A stretch of DNA of 64,000 nt from Spirodela intermedia. Taxonomy: Eukaryota > Streptophyta > Magnoliopsida > Alismatales > Araceae. Position numbers and translations under genes: made by a program. Under the pieces are notes generated by a model. The model made no database searches. It worked only from the letters and a program-made list of their open reading frames with translations, and had not been told where the DNA came from. The stretch covers positions 4,553,037 to 4,617,036 of the forward strand of contig LR746274.1 in the NCBI GenBank assembly GCA_902729315.2, read 5' to 3'. Of this stretch, positions 12,388 through 25,140 are shown in pieces. Position 1 is the first letter of the stretch, and every line of letters begins with the position of its first letter.

Positions 12388-13728
12388 TGACCTAATCTTT
12401 GTATAATAAATCATATAAATTTAAAAAAATTAAAGTAGAAAAAATATTTATATTTAAATTTAAAAGCATTTTAGTGAAAATCAATTAGTTTTAATTTGAT
12501 AAATGGTTCCAAAAATAGTGAATTTTTATTCAGTCAAGCACATATATGTAAGATAATATTAAAAAATTAATAATTTTTTTCTCAAAGAGTAATTTTTTAA
12601 AAATTTTAAACTAAATGATGAATATAAAATCTATTTAAAAATTCATAACAAAGAGAAATTTGGGTGCATATGTCAAGATGAAGTCAACATCCCAAAAACA
12701 TGATTGAAGTGAAATGCTATTTTTGTCTAATGATTCTTGTATAAATGATTACAATTGACATAAAAGATCAAATTATAATTTAAAAATCAAAAGAATCATA
12801 ATTGACTAAAGAAGATTTTTAAAATTTTAAATAATCTAAAAGAGTACTACATTAAGAAACAATCAAGTTTAAAATAAGTACAAAAAAGTTTCAGTGTTGC
12901 GACAGCAATTGCCAAAATTCTGATTATTTAGAAGAATTATTGTGTGATGTCTATAGCCTCAAAGGCTCTCCTTATTATGGATGATGTGAAAAATATATAG
13001 ATCCTCTTGCAAAGTCAAGAAATTGATAAAGAGTGTTGATAAATTGTCTATGAGGACTACTGCTTGGTGGAGCAAAAGTTCAATAGCTTTTGGATCTTTG
13101 GCAGCTATCACTTGGTAGACATGACTTTGATGGAGGTAGAGGGGATAATGACTCCTCTCTTAATGAATCACCTTGTTTTCAATGGAAACACATTCATCGT
13201 GATCATCAATCAGAAATGATTTTCTTAAAGAATTTGTAATTTTTGAATTCAAAATTCTTAGTCAGTTCATAACGATGATCCACAAATGGCAAAAAACATT
13301 TTATTGATGATCAAGTGATTCCGACGACTTTGGCAAGATTCAAAACTTCACTAGTCACCTTGGAGAGAATATTAATTATTTACAAGAATACCCTTAAATA
13401 GTAATGCCATAACTATGTTTTTTTTTTGAATGTACAAATATTTTAGATAATAATTTTTCAACCTGCTTCCAACTTATGTGTAGTGCCCTCCAAGTCATTG
13501 TTGGTCCTAGTTGGCTAAAAAATCCCCCCTTTTTCTCTTTTTTATTTTATTTTATTTTTATCTCATAGACTTGAATTTCAAAATGATAAAAATTCATAGT
13601 AAATCACATAATTAGCCAAACATTCACATTAATCAACTAATTTCATAAATATAAGTTTATGTATCATTAGTTAATGCTTAAAATATGTTATTAATTAATT
13701 ATTAACTCATAATTATGAAGACTTATTA
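12388..13728 (+). mobile_element. Old diverged solo LTR, 1.63-kb family
   Basis: Starts 'tgacctaatctttgtataat' and ends 'gaagacttatta', matching both ends of the family. Internal landmarks are in order: 'tttcagtgttgcgacagcaattg' for the SSR-like 'cgtcgcgacggcga' block, 'tatagcctcaaaggctctcc', and the terminal 'attaactcataattatgaag'. It is shorter (1.34 kb) and AT-drifted. Flanks AGATG and AGACC are a poor target-site match, as expected for an old insertion. Confidence 0.75.
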
Positions 13729-14940
13729 AGACCTATCATCTCTTTACATTATGTTCTATGGATTGATTCTCTTCATCATGTTTCCTAACAATAGACAATT
13801 CAGGTCTAAACATCAACCTATGAAAATTTAGCTTTAGGTTTTTGGCTTTGTTTAAAATCAAGAAGTAAATAGGCCCAATCATTTTGAGATTTTGCTCTTG
13901 TCCATCTTATGAGATTCTACATATAAGGGGAATCTTTTTCTACATTACATCTTGTTTAAAGTGGAAATTAGATTTAGTTTTATGAGATTCATATATTAGA
14001 TCCTTTTATTTAATGTGAAAAGTAGTTATAATCTTCTAATGGTAGACTTTTTTGGCTTTACCTCCTTAGTTTGATATAAGAGGGGCCTTTTAGTTTATGA
14101 TATATGCTCGAATAAAAATCATAATTAGACATTGGTTAAAAAGAAAAAAACCACCCATTTTCTCTCTCCTCTTTGATTTTATATAACATTCACCATATAA
14201 GTTGTTGTATCATAGTGATTGCTCCAAAATGTCATAATTAAGGAGTGCCAAAAATAAAATTTATAAAATTTGAATGTCTTGCTAATGATACTAATGAGTA
14301 TAGTTTAAGGAGTATCTAAGTTGAACCATACGGAGTTATCTAAACTAAAGAGAGATTTAACATTTAATCACAATTGAATTTTTGATGAAGAATGAGATGA
14401 GAAGATAGAAGAGAGTTGACTTAGGCACACTAAAAGGGAAATAGATGAATCTTCTTTTGATAATTTTTCAGTCACCAAGAGAAAAGAAATCAAGTGAGAA
14501 ACAAATGGTGAAATATGGGATGATTTTACATTTTTTAATCTTAATGTGCATAAATAAAAACTCTAATCTTATTAAATCTTTCTATATCACTTAAGAGATC
14601 AATTGAAAGACTAAAGGATATTAATTTACTCCCAAAATTGTTTTTAACCTCTCCTTGTCTCCCTCTACTTCCAATGAATGCTCAATTTTATGAATAAAAG
14701 GAGCAAAAAAACATGAAAGGAATCCCTACCTAGTGTCACTTTTTTACCATAAGATCAACTTAGTGTCACTTTAGGGATCAAAGAATTGAATCCCTACCTA
14801 CTCTTCAACCCGATGAACTCTTTCTCAATAAGAGGATCTCAAGAAGAAGAGAATGAAATAAGAAAATAAAACTTATTCATTCGAAATAAAATTTAATACA
14901 TAATGAAGGAACCAAATGTATGAAAGATGCCTTCCTTCTA
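13729..14940. other. AT-rich intergenic DNA
   Basis: No gene, tRNA or clear element boundary seen. Confidence 0.4.
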
Positions 14941-15480
14941 TATGTCATTTGGAGTGCTGAAACAGATCCTTCCTTAGAGTTCTTGAATTGAATCAAGGGT
15001 TGAAGTTTGTGGACTTCTCCCTCTCAGGTGCCCATCTCCTATGAACAGAATGGCCTTCTCTCTCCCCTAGATGACTCTTTATTCTTCCCTTGGTCGTGCC
15101 CATTCTCAGCCCTTAGATCATGGGGGAGAGTGCACAGTCCTTGGATTAGATTTCTCTCTCCAAGGGTAGCCTAAGCGAGGTGGGTGGCTCCTAGGGTGTC
15201 TCCTCACCTTCCCTTACCCTAGGACCTATCTCAGCCCTTGGATTGAACTTGATTGAGGGACTGAGATAGTCCCAAGGTTTGTTTAATGAGGGAGAGGGGT
15301 GTGGCTGATCAGATGGTGTCACATGCCCTCCCTCTAATTAAGGAAGAAATGAACTGCCCACCTTAAGTGGGCGGTTCCCTTAATTTGAGAGGAGGGAAAA
15401 CGTCTCCTTGTCAGGCCTCCTTAATTAGTATGGTCTGTTCAGTTGGCAATGAGCCAAATATGACCTGAAACATAATATTA
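14941..15480. repeat. GC-richer repeat block with two foldbacks
   Basis: This block stands out from AT-rich surroundings. 15,336-15,385 is a nearly perfect foldback: 'aattaagg' and 'gaactgcccac' are mirrored by 'gtgggcggttc' and 'ccttaatt' around a cttaa centre. A second inverted pair, 'ggacctatctcag' and 'ctgagatagtccc', lies at about 15,221-15,272. It is probably part of an unidentified LTR or other repeat. Confidence 0.5.
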
Positions 15481-18400
15481 AAATAAAACCCATGACCCTT
15501 TAAATAAATAAATGTAATAAATTAGGTACAAGGGAGAAATCAACATGGTAAATCTAAACTCATTTATACATGAGTTGACTTAGGGTTTAAGTAATGCATA
15601 ATAAATCATAAAAATCATATGGATTATTTTTTATATTTAAATAATAATGATTCAAAGCATTGTATTAATTCGGATTTAATAGAACTTTCAGAATAGAAAA
15701 ACCATTAGAATATTCATTTAAACTTGAAATAAATTTTATAAGACCTAGAAAAATAAAAAACTTTCTAAAAATATATACAAATACTTTGATCATATGAAAT
15801 CATTATAAAGATTAAAATCATAATTTTGACATCAAATGACATTTTCTTTGTAATTATTATTCAAGTGAAGCATATAAATAAATAAATACACATGGTATAG
15901 AAAATATGAAAAATTTACGAAATTAAGAATTTATTTATAAAATTAATCATAAATTACGTTTCAATTATTTATGTATATTTAAATGAAAATTTTCATGAAA
16001 TTAAGCATTAATTGTCCAAATTATGTCATACTTAAGATGCTGAATTCAAGTTTTATCAAATAGCTAATTCTAGTACAAAATTTATGTCATCCATACAATT
16101 TTATGAAGGACAAGAAACCAAAATATCTTCAAACTAGTTCATTCAATAAGAAAGTCATGGAAAAAACAATTCATATGGATTTATGTTGAATTCAAAGTCT
16201 ACGCTTTCATAAGCCAAAGAGTGGATCAAACTCCAACCTAGAAGATCAGATACATAGTGCTCACTAGTTTGGCAAATATTGCAAGATGAAAAGTGATGCC
16301 ATAGTTAATTTTTGTCAGCTACTTATTCATGTAGTCTACCTTGAAAATTTTAACACCCATAGGATTTAATGATGTGGAGGATTACTAACTCTGTCCTTAA
16401 CTAATATGAAACAAGTGACAAGAAGGGCACATTTTTGGTAATTATAAGGAAGATTATATGTCATATCAATTAGAAATTAAAGGTTAGTGTAGCCTTTGTT
16501 TTCTATGTTCACCTTGGTGCTTTCAACCTCTAATTACAAACATATCTGTAGCAATAATGTTGAAGTTAGATAACAGATCTTTCTTTTCATAGCTTGTAAA
16601 ATTGATAGCTTTGGAATGAGATTATAGGATATTTTATTTATCACTTGCAGTAAACATATTGATGAATAATTTTCATGAGATATACAAAAATTCATAATGA
16701 GGTATAACTTGAAACAAAACATAGAGTTGGGTTATAATTTTCAATTTATTTAGCATGCATTGATATGCTTTTCCAACAGTTCCCTTTAGTCTAGTAATCT
16801 ATACAATGACTTAATTACCAACTTGTTTTAAAATAATACTGGAGACTAAAATGCAAGACACTCAAATAGAGATAAAATTTTAATACAAAATAGAAATAAA
16901 TCAAATAATTAGAGACACTTGTTAATGCATGTTCGAGCTATAATGAAGCACCCTTTTTGGGATGACATGTGAAGTAACTTTAATAATGGAGAAGAATTGA
17001 CCATTGATCTACACATTTTCAATGCCCTTTGATCATATTTGTGTACATTTAATCAATCATAATGGCTATGTTAATGGCTATGTTGTGGGTTAAGTGATTG
17101 CTTAATTAGGGTGGCTAAAAAGATCAGACCTTAAGGTGTTTCATGTTTGCTGATGAGAAAATTCTGAACCCTCACTACTAGTTAATGAATATTGACAATC
17201 AAGTTGTCTAATCAAAACTTTACCTTGTTCAAGCTATAAAAAATACTTCATTGAATCATTTAAACTTTTGACATGGTTCTTTAAAAATATTAATTACAAA
17301 ATCAAGATCTACAGAGTACAAGAACATGTGGAAATCATTAGCAGTCACAGAATGTCTTGGCGCTCTATGTAATCAACATTCAAACATAATTCTAGGTATT
17401 GTATAATGTAAAATGTCATTATAATGAATGTCATTCTATATTGTCAAATGTTGCTTCACACCTGATTCACCACCAACCACACAGAAGGAACCACTTTCTT
17501 AATGTAGAAGATGATATTTTGGACAATAATTTGAATAGGAATGGAAGGCAAATTTAAAACTAAATAACCAACGTACTCCAAGACAATGGTCAATTTGAAT
17601 GAAAATAACATAAAGACATCTTTTGGTAGATGAGGTAAATGAAAATCATTTTCCAAATTTAGTTTGTGTCAAATTGTTCAATCTCTTAAATTAAACTAAA
17701 ATTGAGATAACCAATGAAATATTTAAAACATAAAGCCTATCAACATGTAAACATCAACGAGCCTATGGTCTGTATCTTATGAGTCCAGAAACCAACCATT
17801 GAATATTCAGGCCTTAATTGTGTGGAATGTTGAGGTTTTAGAAACTTAGGACAAATGAAAATATAGTAAGCATCCTTATCAATTCTGCCCATTACTTACT
17901 TTCCTTGGAAACATTAATTTATGAGGGGAAAGTTTCTATTGTAGGATGGAGTCCATTAAGGCTTGCACATAACTCAATTTCTTGATCTGTTTTTCTCAAA
18001 GATGAATAACTTGGACTCATTTGAGGATAAGAGTGGACCTAACGTTGTTATCCTTCTTTATTCCCCTTCTTTTTAGCTCTAGCACTAATTCTAGCTTAAA
18101 TCACCCTTTATACTTAACACAATGAGACATTTAACAGCTGGCTAATGGTCTAGTTTGGGTCATGTCTATGCTTGTAATTCAAATGCTAAATACATTCATT
18201 AATCTTGTAAAAATTCGAAACCTCCTAACTTCAGCATGCCATTTATTATGTTATGTTCCTCAAACTTTCTATGAGTACTCACATGTGCATGCATGTGGCA
18301 CAAACTTGCATCCGAAAATCATTTTGATCTTATCGAGTATGAATTTAACTACTATGACCTTGACCTATTTTCACTTGATTTAGTTTACTGATTTAAGTTA

Positions 18401-18540
18401 TGTTAATACATACTTTGAGGGTAACATAAAAATTATTATTTATAGATTTCTAGATTCCTATCTTAATTACTAGACTCGTTGGTTCTCTAAGACAACAAAT
18501 CTTACCAAAGAATTGAAACTCTAAGTATGTAGGATGTTGA
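15481..18540. other. AT-rich intergenic DNA, probably decayed repeats
   Basis: The start of this stretch ('ttgacttagggtttaagtaa', then 'taataaatcat' and 'aatagaactttca' at 15,572-15,690) weakly resembles the left end of the 1.63-kb LTR family and may be a very old relative. No gene was seen. Confidence 0.35.
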
Positions 18541-21330
18541 TGAAAAAACTATCGGATCAAGTGAAACACCTAGAGGGGGGCTGAATTGGAGACTAATTTT
18601 TTTTGTTGATTTTTCATTTTAGCCTATACTTATACATTTATGTGTTGACACATGTGTCACTAGATAAGGGCTCTCAACTCTCTCTCACTAAGGGCGCACA
18701 TATTTTTATACTGATTCGCTCCTCACTCAACTACATCTAGTCTTAGAAGAAACTTCCTTTTGGTATTCATTATTTTCCTTATGAAATACAAGTTGACATT
18801 CGTAGGCTCAATCACCCAATAACTTAAGTTTGGGGACTCAGCCCTTCTAGGACAAAACTTACTTACCATCATCTTGTGCATTCACCCAAACCATTATCCC
18901 CTCACCTCCCAATTACCTTAGGGCCTGATGGAATGCAAACATCATGAATATATAATTGATTGCTTTACTAAAATCAGCTGGAGAAGATGGTAGGATATTC
19001 TCACATGACAATGATGCTTGCAGTTGGAATAACATGAGAGGATATCTTCAATCTTTGTGTACTTGACTACTTTTGAAACATCAAGCCTTTATGATTAGTA
19101 ACTTTCATCCTCTAATAGTTTCTCAATTTTACTGGATCTCCAACATTTGAAATTTTCGTTCAAATACTTGACACTTTCTAAAATGTATAGTAACAACCTT
19201 TGAACCTTCAAAATCTTGAATCTCCTTATTCCTCATCCTTTTCCATTCAAATCTGAATTAGAGTTTTCTAAGCTGATAAAGGTCAGTTAGATATTTAAAA
19301 TAGAGTCAAATCATCAAGTTCTTTTGACATTTCATCCACATAAGTAGCTGATGTTTCACCATCAAGATGTTGTGTTCAAAGCTTGAATATTTCTTTCATT
19401 TTTTAACTCCTTTGGTTATTTAATCTTCAAGAGATCAGAACGAATCAGTCCAAAAGTTTTTAACATATACTTATCCTTTTAGTAGAAACTAATTCTTCAA
19501 CAAATAATCTTTGTTGATCATATATTTTTAATATGAAGAATCATTCGATATGAATGATTAATATTTTGGATTCAATTTTTAGTGATAGGATCATAAAATC
19601 ATCATAGATAATTTATACAATAATTATGTTAATCATACTAAATATTTGAGGCACACGATTGACATATATATGTAACCATCAATATTAAATGATTTGAAAT
19701 AAATAAAATTTTCACTTGTAATATCAAAATCAAGGGCACCAATTGTTGAAAGTTTTTCTTCCACCTGTTGTTTCACATTTTAGTTATCATAAGAAACTTG
19801 GTCCAATTTGGGTTGAAGTGGAAGCTCAATTTTGTTAAACAATGAAATAGGTTCAACAAAACAAGCTCATTTTCTAGTTGAGTATGTTAAAGCATGAAAA
19901 CATAATATATAACCTAAAGTCAATAATGTTTTAGTGGAGTCGAATAAAAGTAAAATTAAGGGTGAAATTCAGCCATGTTTTTTATGATTTTGTCTTATGG
20001 GGATTAATTTGGAATTATTTTATTATAAACTCCATTGAAATCTATGGTAGAAGCCTATAGAAGAAATTTTTCATGAACAATATGACCTATTAATTGCACA
20101 AAAAAATTAATTCTAGAATAAAATAAATGAAATAAATTCATATAATGGCTGTCAAGTTTATATGTTTCTTATTTCTTAAATCTTCTAAAACCTGACTTTA
20201 GTTGCCCAAAATGTTAGTATTTGAAAATGTTGAATAAATAAGCTCAAAAAATTTATAAATTTAGGAAGCACCAACAGCTCGTGTCAATGAAAAAAAAAAG
20301 AAAATATATTGTTAAGGTGTTGACACCCATTGGTGAATCCTTGATAGAATTTTTGGAAGATGACTAAGGTTAAATTTTGGGCACCTATATGGAAAAAAAA
20401 TAACCATGTAAATTTATATTGAGATCTATATTGTAAAGGTAATTAATGAGAATCTATTGAAACTTGTGTGATAGATGGCCAGATTTTTACAAATAGGTTG
20501 AGGTGCCCTATACAAATATGTACGCATAGAAAATCCTAAGCTATTCACATTGGGGTCAACACCTAGGATCTAAGTAAAATGGTTAACTCTTTACATCAAT
20601 TTTTAAAGTTGAAGACAAAAGTATCAATGCTTCATAAAACGATTGATGCTAGAATTTCTAAGCCAGCACCCAAGATTTGAATTGGTAACTCCTATGAGAA
20701 AGAAAAGTCCCCCCCAAATGTTGATAATTGCTTAGAGAAGGGATGAGATTTGGAATTTGTACTATAAAAAAGTGTTGATACTTGCAATGTGCACCACGAT
20801 GAAGTGCCAACACATGACTTGTAGGGGTTGGTACTCGTAGTTTTCTCAAAGCTAGTTTGATTGAAACAAAAATTGAAAATCAAATATATTTTCATGATTT
20901 TCAAGGGTGGCTATTTTACAATGATGATCAGTTGAAGATGTCAAGTTATTAAAGATCAAAATGAAAAATATTTTCTAACTTCCTAAGATTCAAAATTTTA
21001 ATCCATATAAACCATCATCTTAAGTTTTCCATCCAATCTTATCAAGGATTACTTCACAACTGTTCATTGGGCAAAGTGAATAATTATTTAATTTTATTTT
21101 GAGTAATATAAGCTAAGAATTTCATGTGTTAATGGATGAGTTATCATCTTGAGAAGTCAATAGGTGTAACATGTTTATGATGAAATAGGAAAAACTTGTG
21201 GCAGGTGATAACATGACATTTTTATGAGATAAATAGCAGACATTTAGAATATTTGGTGCATTAGTTCATGTTAAATGATATATATTTAATGAAAAATCAA
21301 GTAAATTATATTTTAGATTAATTTTATGAA
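18541..21330. repeat. Probable old retroelement sequence
   Basis: The motif 'aacacctagaggggggctgaat' (18,569-18,590) resembles a G-run motif common in plant dispersed repeats. Around 20,310-20,850 the phrases 'gttgacaccca', 'gtcaacaccta' and 'gccagcacccaag' recur at intervals. No coding potential is left. The element type cannot be told from this sequence. Confidence 0.3.
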
Positions 21331-21800
21331 TACATGCTTAATGTATGATATTTACATATTTTAAAGCATGTTTATATTTCTAGTATTCCTTGATCATGTG
21401 TTAATATGGTTTCCTTGATATTTTGCCTTTAAATCTGTCATTATTAAGGCTAAAATAAGAATTGAATATTTTAAACCCATTTTTTTCAATACATATAACT
21501 TTCTTTGATTTTTGGTATTTGTTAGAATATTTTTGGGATATATATTGATTTATAAGGCCATTATGTGCCTTGTAAAGAAGCCCATTAACACCCATTGCAT
21601 TGGTTTATTTAATTAAATTAAAATGATTCTAGAAATAGCTGGAAACGACTGAAAATGTTTGCATGAAGCTGGAAAATGGATAGAGAAATGGACAGTGTAA
21701 TGTGTAATGGATTCTAGATCTAATGGGATTATAAAAAGTTTTGATTAGGGAAAAGCAACAGATTTTTCTTCCTTTTCTTCCTTTTCCTGCCAAGTGACAA
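21330..21800 (-). repeat. Dispersed repeat, inverted partner of 60.85-61.32 kb
   Basis: The reverse complement reads 'ccattttccagcttcatgc', then 'tagaatcattttaa', 'ttaattaaataaa' and 'gtgttaatgggctt'. It aligns in order with 60,900-61,010 ('cattttcagccatgtgc', 'agagtcattttaa', 'gattaaataaa', 'gtcttaatggactt'). Similarity continues into the AT-rich part. Confidence 0.6.
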
Positions 21801-24600
21801 ACAACAGATTTTTCTCATGTTATTTGGATAAAAAACTGATTCTACTTCATTCTGAATTCTTCTATTTGATTCATTTAGTTGAAAGGAGTAATTCAAAGAA
21901 ATTTTTGATTTCTATGATTTTTATTTTGGATTTAGCTCGAATTCGTTCATGTCTATCCCAACCATCAAAGGGAGGAAATCCTAATTTCAATCACTTTTTG
22001 CCTGGTTTTTTGTTTTTATAAAATTAGTATTAACTTTAATTTAATTTATGAACTTATTCATGCAAATAAAATCAATTGATTTGCCTCAAATTTTGAATTC
22101 GTTTGTCTACCTCATCCCTAGTGTGAAAAGGGAATTTCGGTTTTTAATTCATCATTTTCTAAATGCTTCTTTGAATAAATCAACCTTAAACCTGTTTACA
22201 ATCCATAATCTTATTGTTTTTGTATCAGATTTTTTATATTTTTCCTAGATCCAGTCATTCTTCTCTCCTCCCTCTCTTCTCTCTTATGTTCTTTATTATC
22301 CTGCTAGGACAAAGGGTCACGATCCCACGAGGGTGAGCTAACTCCAAAAACCCGTATATTAGTCTTAATTTGTTTCTTTGATTATCTTTATTATAGATTA
22401 ATAAGTTCATGGCAACGAGGGAAGGGAGGAACTGGTCAATGGTGATTAAGCACAAAATATATATTTTTCTCTCCCTCTCTATTGTTTGTCATTATTTTTA
22501 TTTTTACTTAGATTTAAATATGTTTGGAGAACAAAAGAAAATTCTTATTCGACTTGATATGTTCCCTTTATATTGATCTGAACTGAATGCTTTTACTTGC
22601 TTGATTTATAATTTATTTTTATTTGACATATCCTAATTCAACAACCAATAGACAATAAGTGGGCTAATAATTGGCAGGACTACTATAAAACTTGATGTTG
22701 TGTGAATTTTCTTCTTCTAAACATATCTATTCTCACACAAAATATTAAAGCAATTTAACCTATCATATATAGTATTCTAATTTGGTATGTTTTGTCCACT
22801 CATGACAATGCTATGATTAGAATTTTGTCCTACAGTTGTGGTGAATTATATGTTCTAAGAATGGTAGTAATACTTACTAGAAGTCGACTAAATTTATATC
22901 TATACATTCTTCATTGAATTTGAGACCTTTTTGTACATCTAACGTGAAATGACTGTTGTAAATTCAACACGTGTCTTTGGTATTGTCAAAGAAATCGAGA
23001 AAAGTAGTATATTTTGATTACAATAACATCAAATTTGATTAAGGTGAATTTATACTGTTACTTTACATGAAGAGGCTTAGGACTAGGTAGGTCTAGACAG
23101 CCCAAAGGGCAGAAACTGCAAACCAATGAATGCTTGTTGTGGCAGTAGCTTTTGCTTAGAATAAGAAACGACTGCTGAACGTGTGCTGTAAGGTAGCCTG
23201 ACCAAAAGTGAGGAATTGTGAGATCAATCAAAACTGAACAGAGTGAAAATATTGAAAAATACAAGTGAGATGAGGCTGGTGATGCTCTCTTGCATATGCT
23301 GAACGATTAGTGCAACTTGTTAGTCATCAATTGCTCTTCAACTCTTTAAAATATAACCATTTCCCACCATCACATCATCTGGAATGATGGCACCAATATA
23401 ACTGAATAGATCATATCTCTCACATCTTGTATATATGAGTAGCATTTCCTCATCTTTTTTTCTTTCTTACTAGATAGTGTTATATTTTAAATGTAGATCT
23501 TCATGTAGCAAGGATGATGTGAAATATATATGAATAATATCAACAACTAAAAAGTAATACCATTTAAAATGATCGTGATATAGTCTATTCAAAATTTAGT
23601 TGGCCAAAAATAACATGATGATCTACTTTTCAAGGAAAAAGCATAACTTTTCAAAATTGTCCAACTTTCACCAAGAGGATAAAGAGAGTCGGCAAGAATG
23701 ATGAAAAAAACAAAACTTTCAACTATGTTAAAAGACTCCAAATGATATATCTGTATACAAATATATGCCTTTATCTCAATGTTCAGTTCAAGATGTAGCT
23801 TTGCACCATGTAGTAAACATGTGGAACTAAGTTCAATTTAGAATATCACCTTTAAGTAAATGATCATCTATATAACAAACCAAGAAAGTAGATTCACTTA
23901 CTCTATGTATATGTGAGTCAACATTATTTTATCAAATTTAAATGAGAAAAACATACTATTTCATTTGTAATAAAATTATAGTACCTTGATGCTACTTTGT
24001 ATTCCCGTGAATAGATTCACATTTAGATCTAATTATCTCTTCTTTCACCTCCATCTAGGCTGACCTTCATGTGGTATCTTCACTTTTCCAGACAATAGGA
24101 AAGGCTCCTAAATTGCTAATGGTTATGGGTGAAATAGTAAATCTATACACTTTGTGAGAATGTAATGATTATTTTAGAAGTGAATAATGTTAAGGTGCGC
24201 ATACATTACAAACCTCACAACATACCAGGAAAACATGCTAATTTTCATTTTCTGCACAATTGAGTTTACGGAATTAAATTAGTTTTGATGATGTGAAGGG
24301 CAATTCAGTAAATTAACATAATAGAATATGAAATTGATCCCATAAATTAAGGACTGTATCAGCTGGTAAAATCATTGATTTAAAGGAAAATATAATCTCT
24401 GATATATCATTCTCCATATGGATATGCTAATAAGCTTCACATTTTGGTGTGTAATTAGGTCTTGGAAAGCCGAAGATAAAATAAATTCAATTCACAAATC
24501 ACATTGGAAAATTATTGAAATTCGATTTTTTTAATGCTTGGGTGCGTTTTTCTCTGTAATTAGTTTTTCATAAATAACCCACAAGTGTGGCTTGGTATGT
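21801..24600. other. Intergenic DNA, no gene supported
   Basis: Several 60-75 aa ORFs exist, but none shows a domain or plausible splice structure. The sequence is AT-rich. Confidence 0.4.
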
Positions 24601-25140
24601 TGCAGCCCAATTAAGCTCATATACTTAGTCTACTAACTTCAGGCCAATAAGTCTTAAAGGTTTGGTCTTTCAAATGACGATCTCGGCTAAATATCCAGAC
24701 CAGAACGGAGGCAGCCCAACAAGCGATGAGCTGATGAAGCCCAATGCGCCGCGGAGCCCCAATATGCCGTGCATTTAGGCCCAAAACACCGCTAGCCGTT
24801 GAGGCCCAGAAAGGCGAGCAGCCTAGTCTGAACGAGCCGTTAGGCATTATGGCCTAGCCCACTAATTCAGGAGGTAAAAAACGACTTCTCCCCCAAATTA
24901 GGGCACAGGAAATCAGCGAAAACGTGAAGAGAAATCAAACGAATAGTGTGCATGAATCCTCCTCTCTTTCTCCATCCCTGACTAAGATTCAGCCAAGGTT
25001 TGAAGTTCTTGATCATGCTTATCAAGGACCGATCTGCTTCCGTTCAAGCCTCCACGAGTTGATGAAGTCTTTACCTCTCTTCAGGGTGAAATCGTTTCTC
25101 GAAGGCAATAGTATTAGGTTCATCCCTCATGTTGATTAGT
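24601..25140 (+). promoter_or_regulatory. Orphan GGCCCA-rich island (promoter-like)
   Basis: A GC-richer patch with repeated GGCCCA/AGCCCA words (24,641, 24,711, 24,738, 24,776, 24,803, 24,857 region), the 'site II' type found in promoters of plant housekeeping and ribosomal genes. It is followed by a 71-codon open frame (24,924-25,139) that lacks an early ATG. It may be a promoter and first-exon remnant moved by a transposon, or coincidence. Confidence 0.3.
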
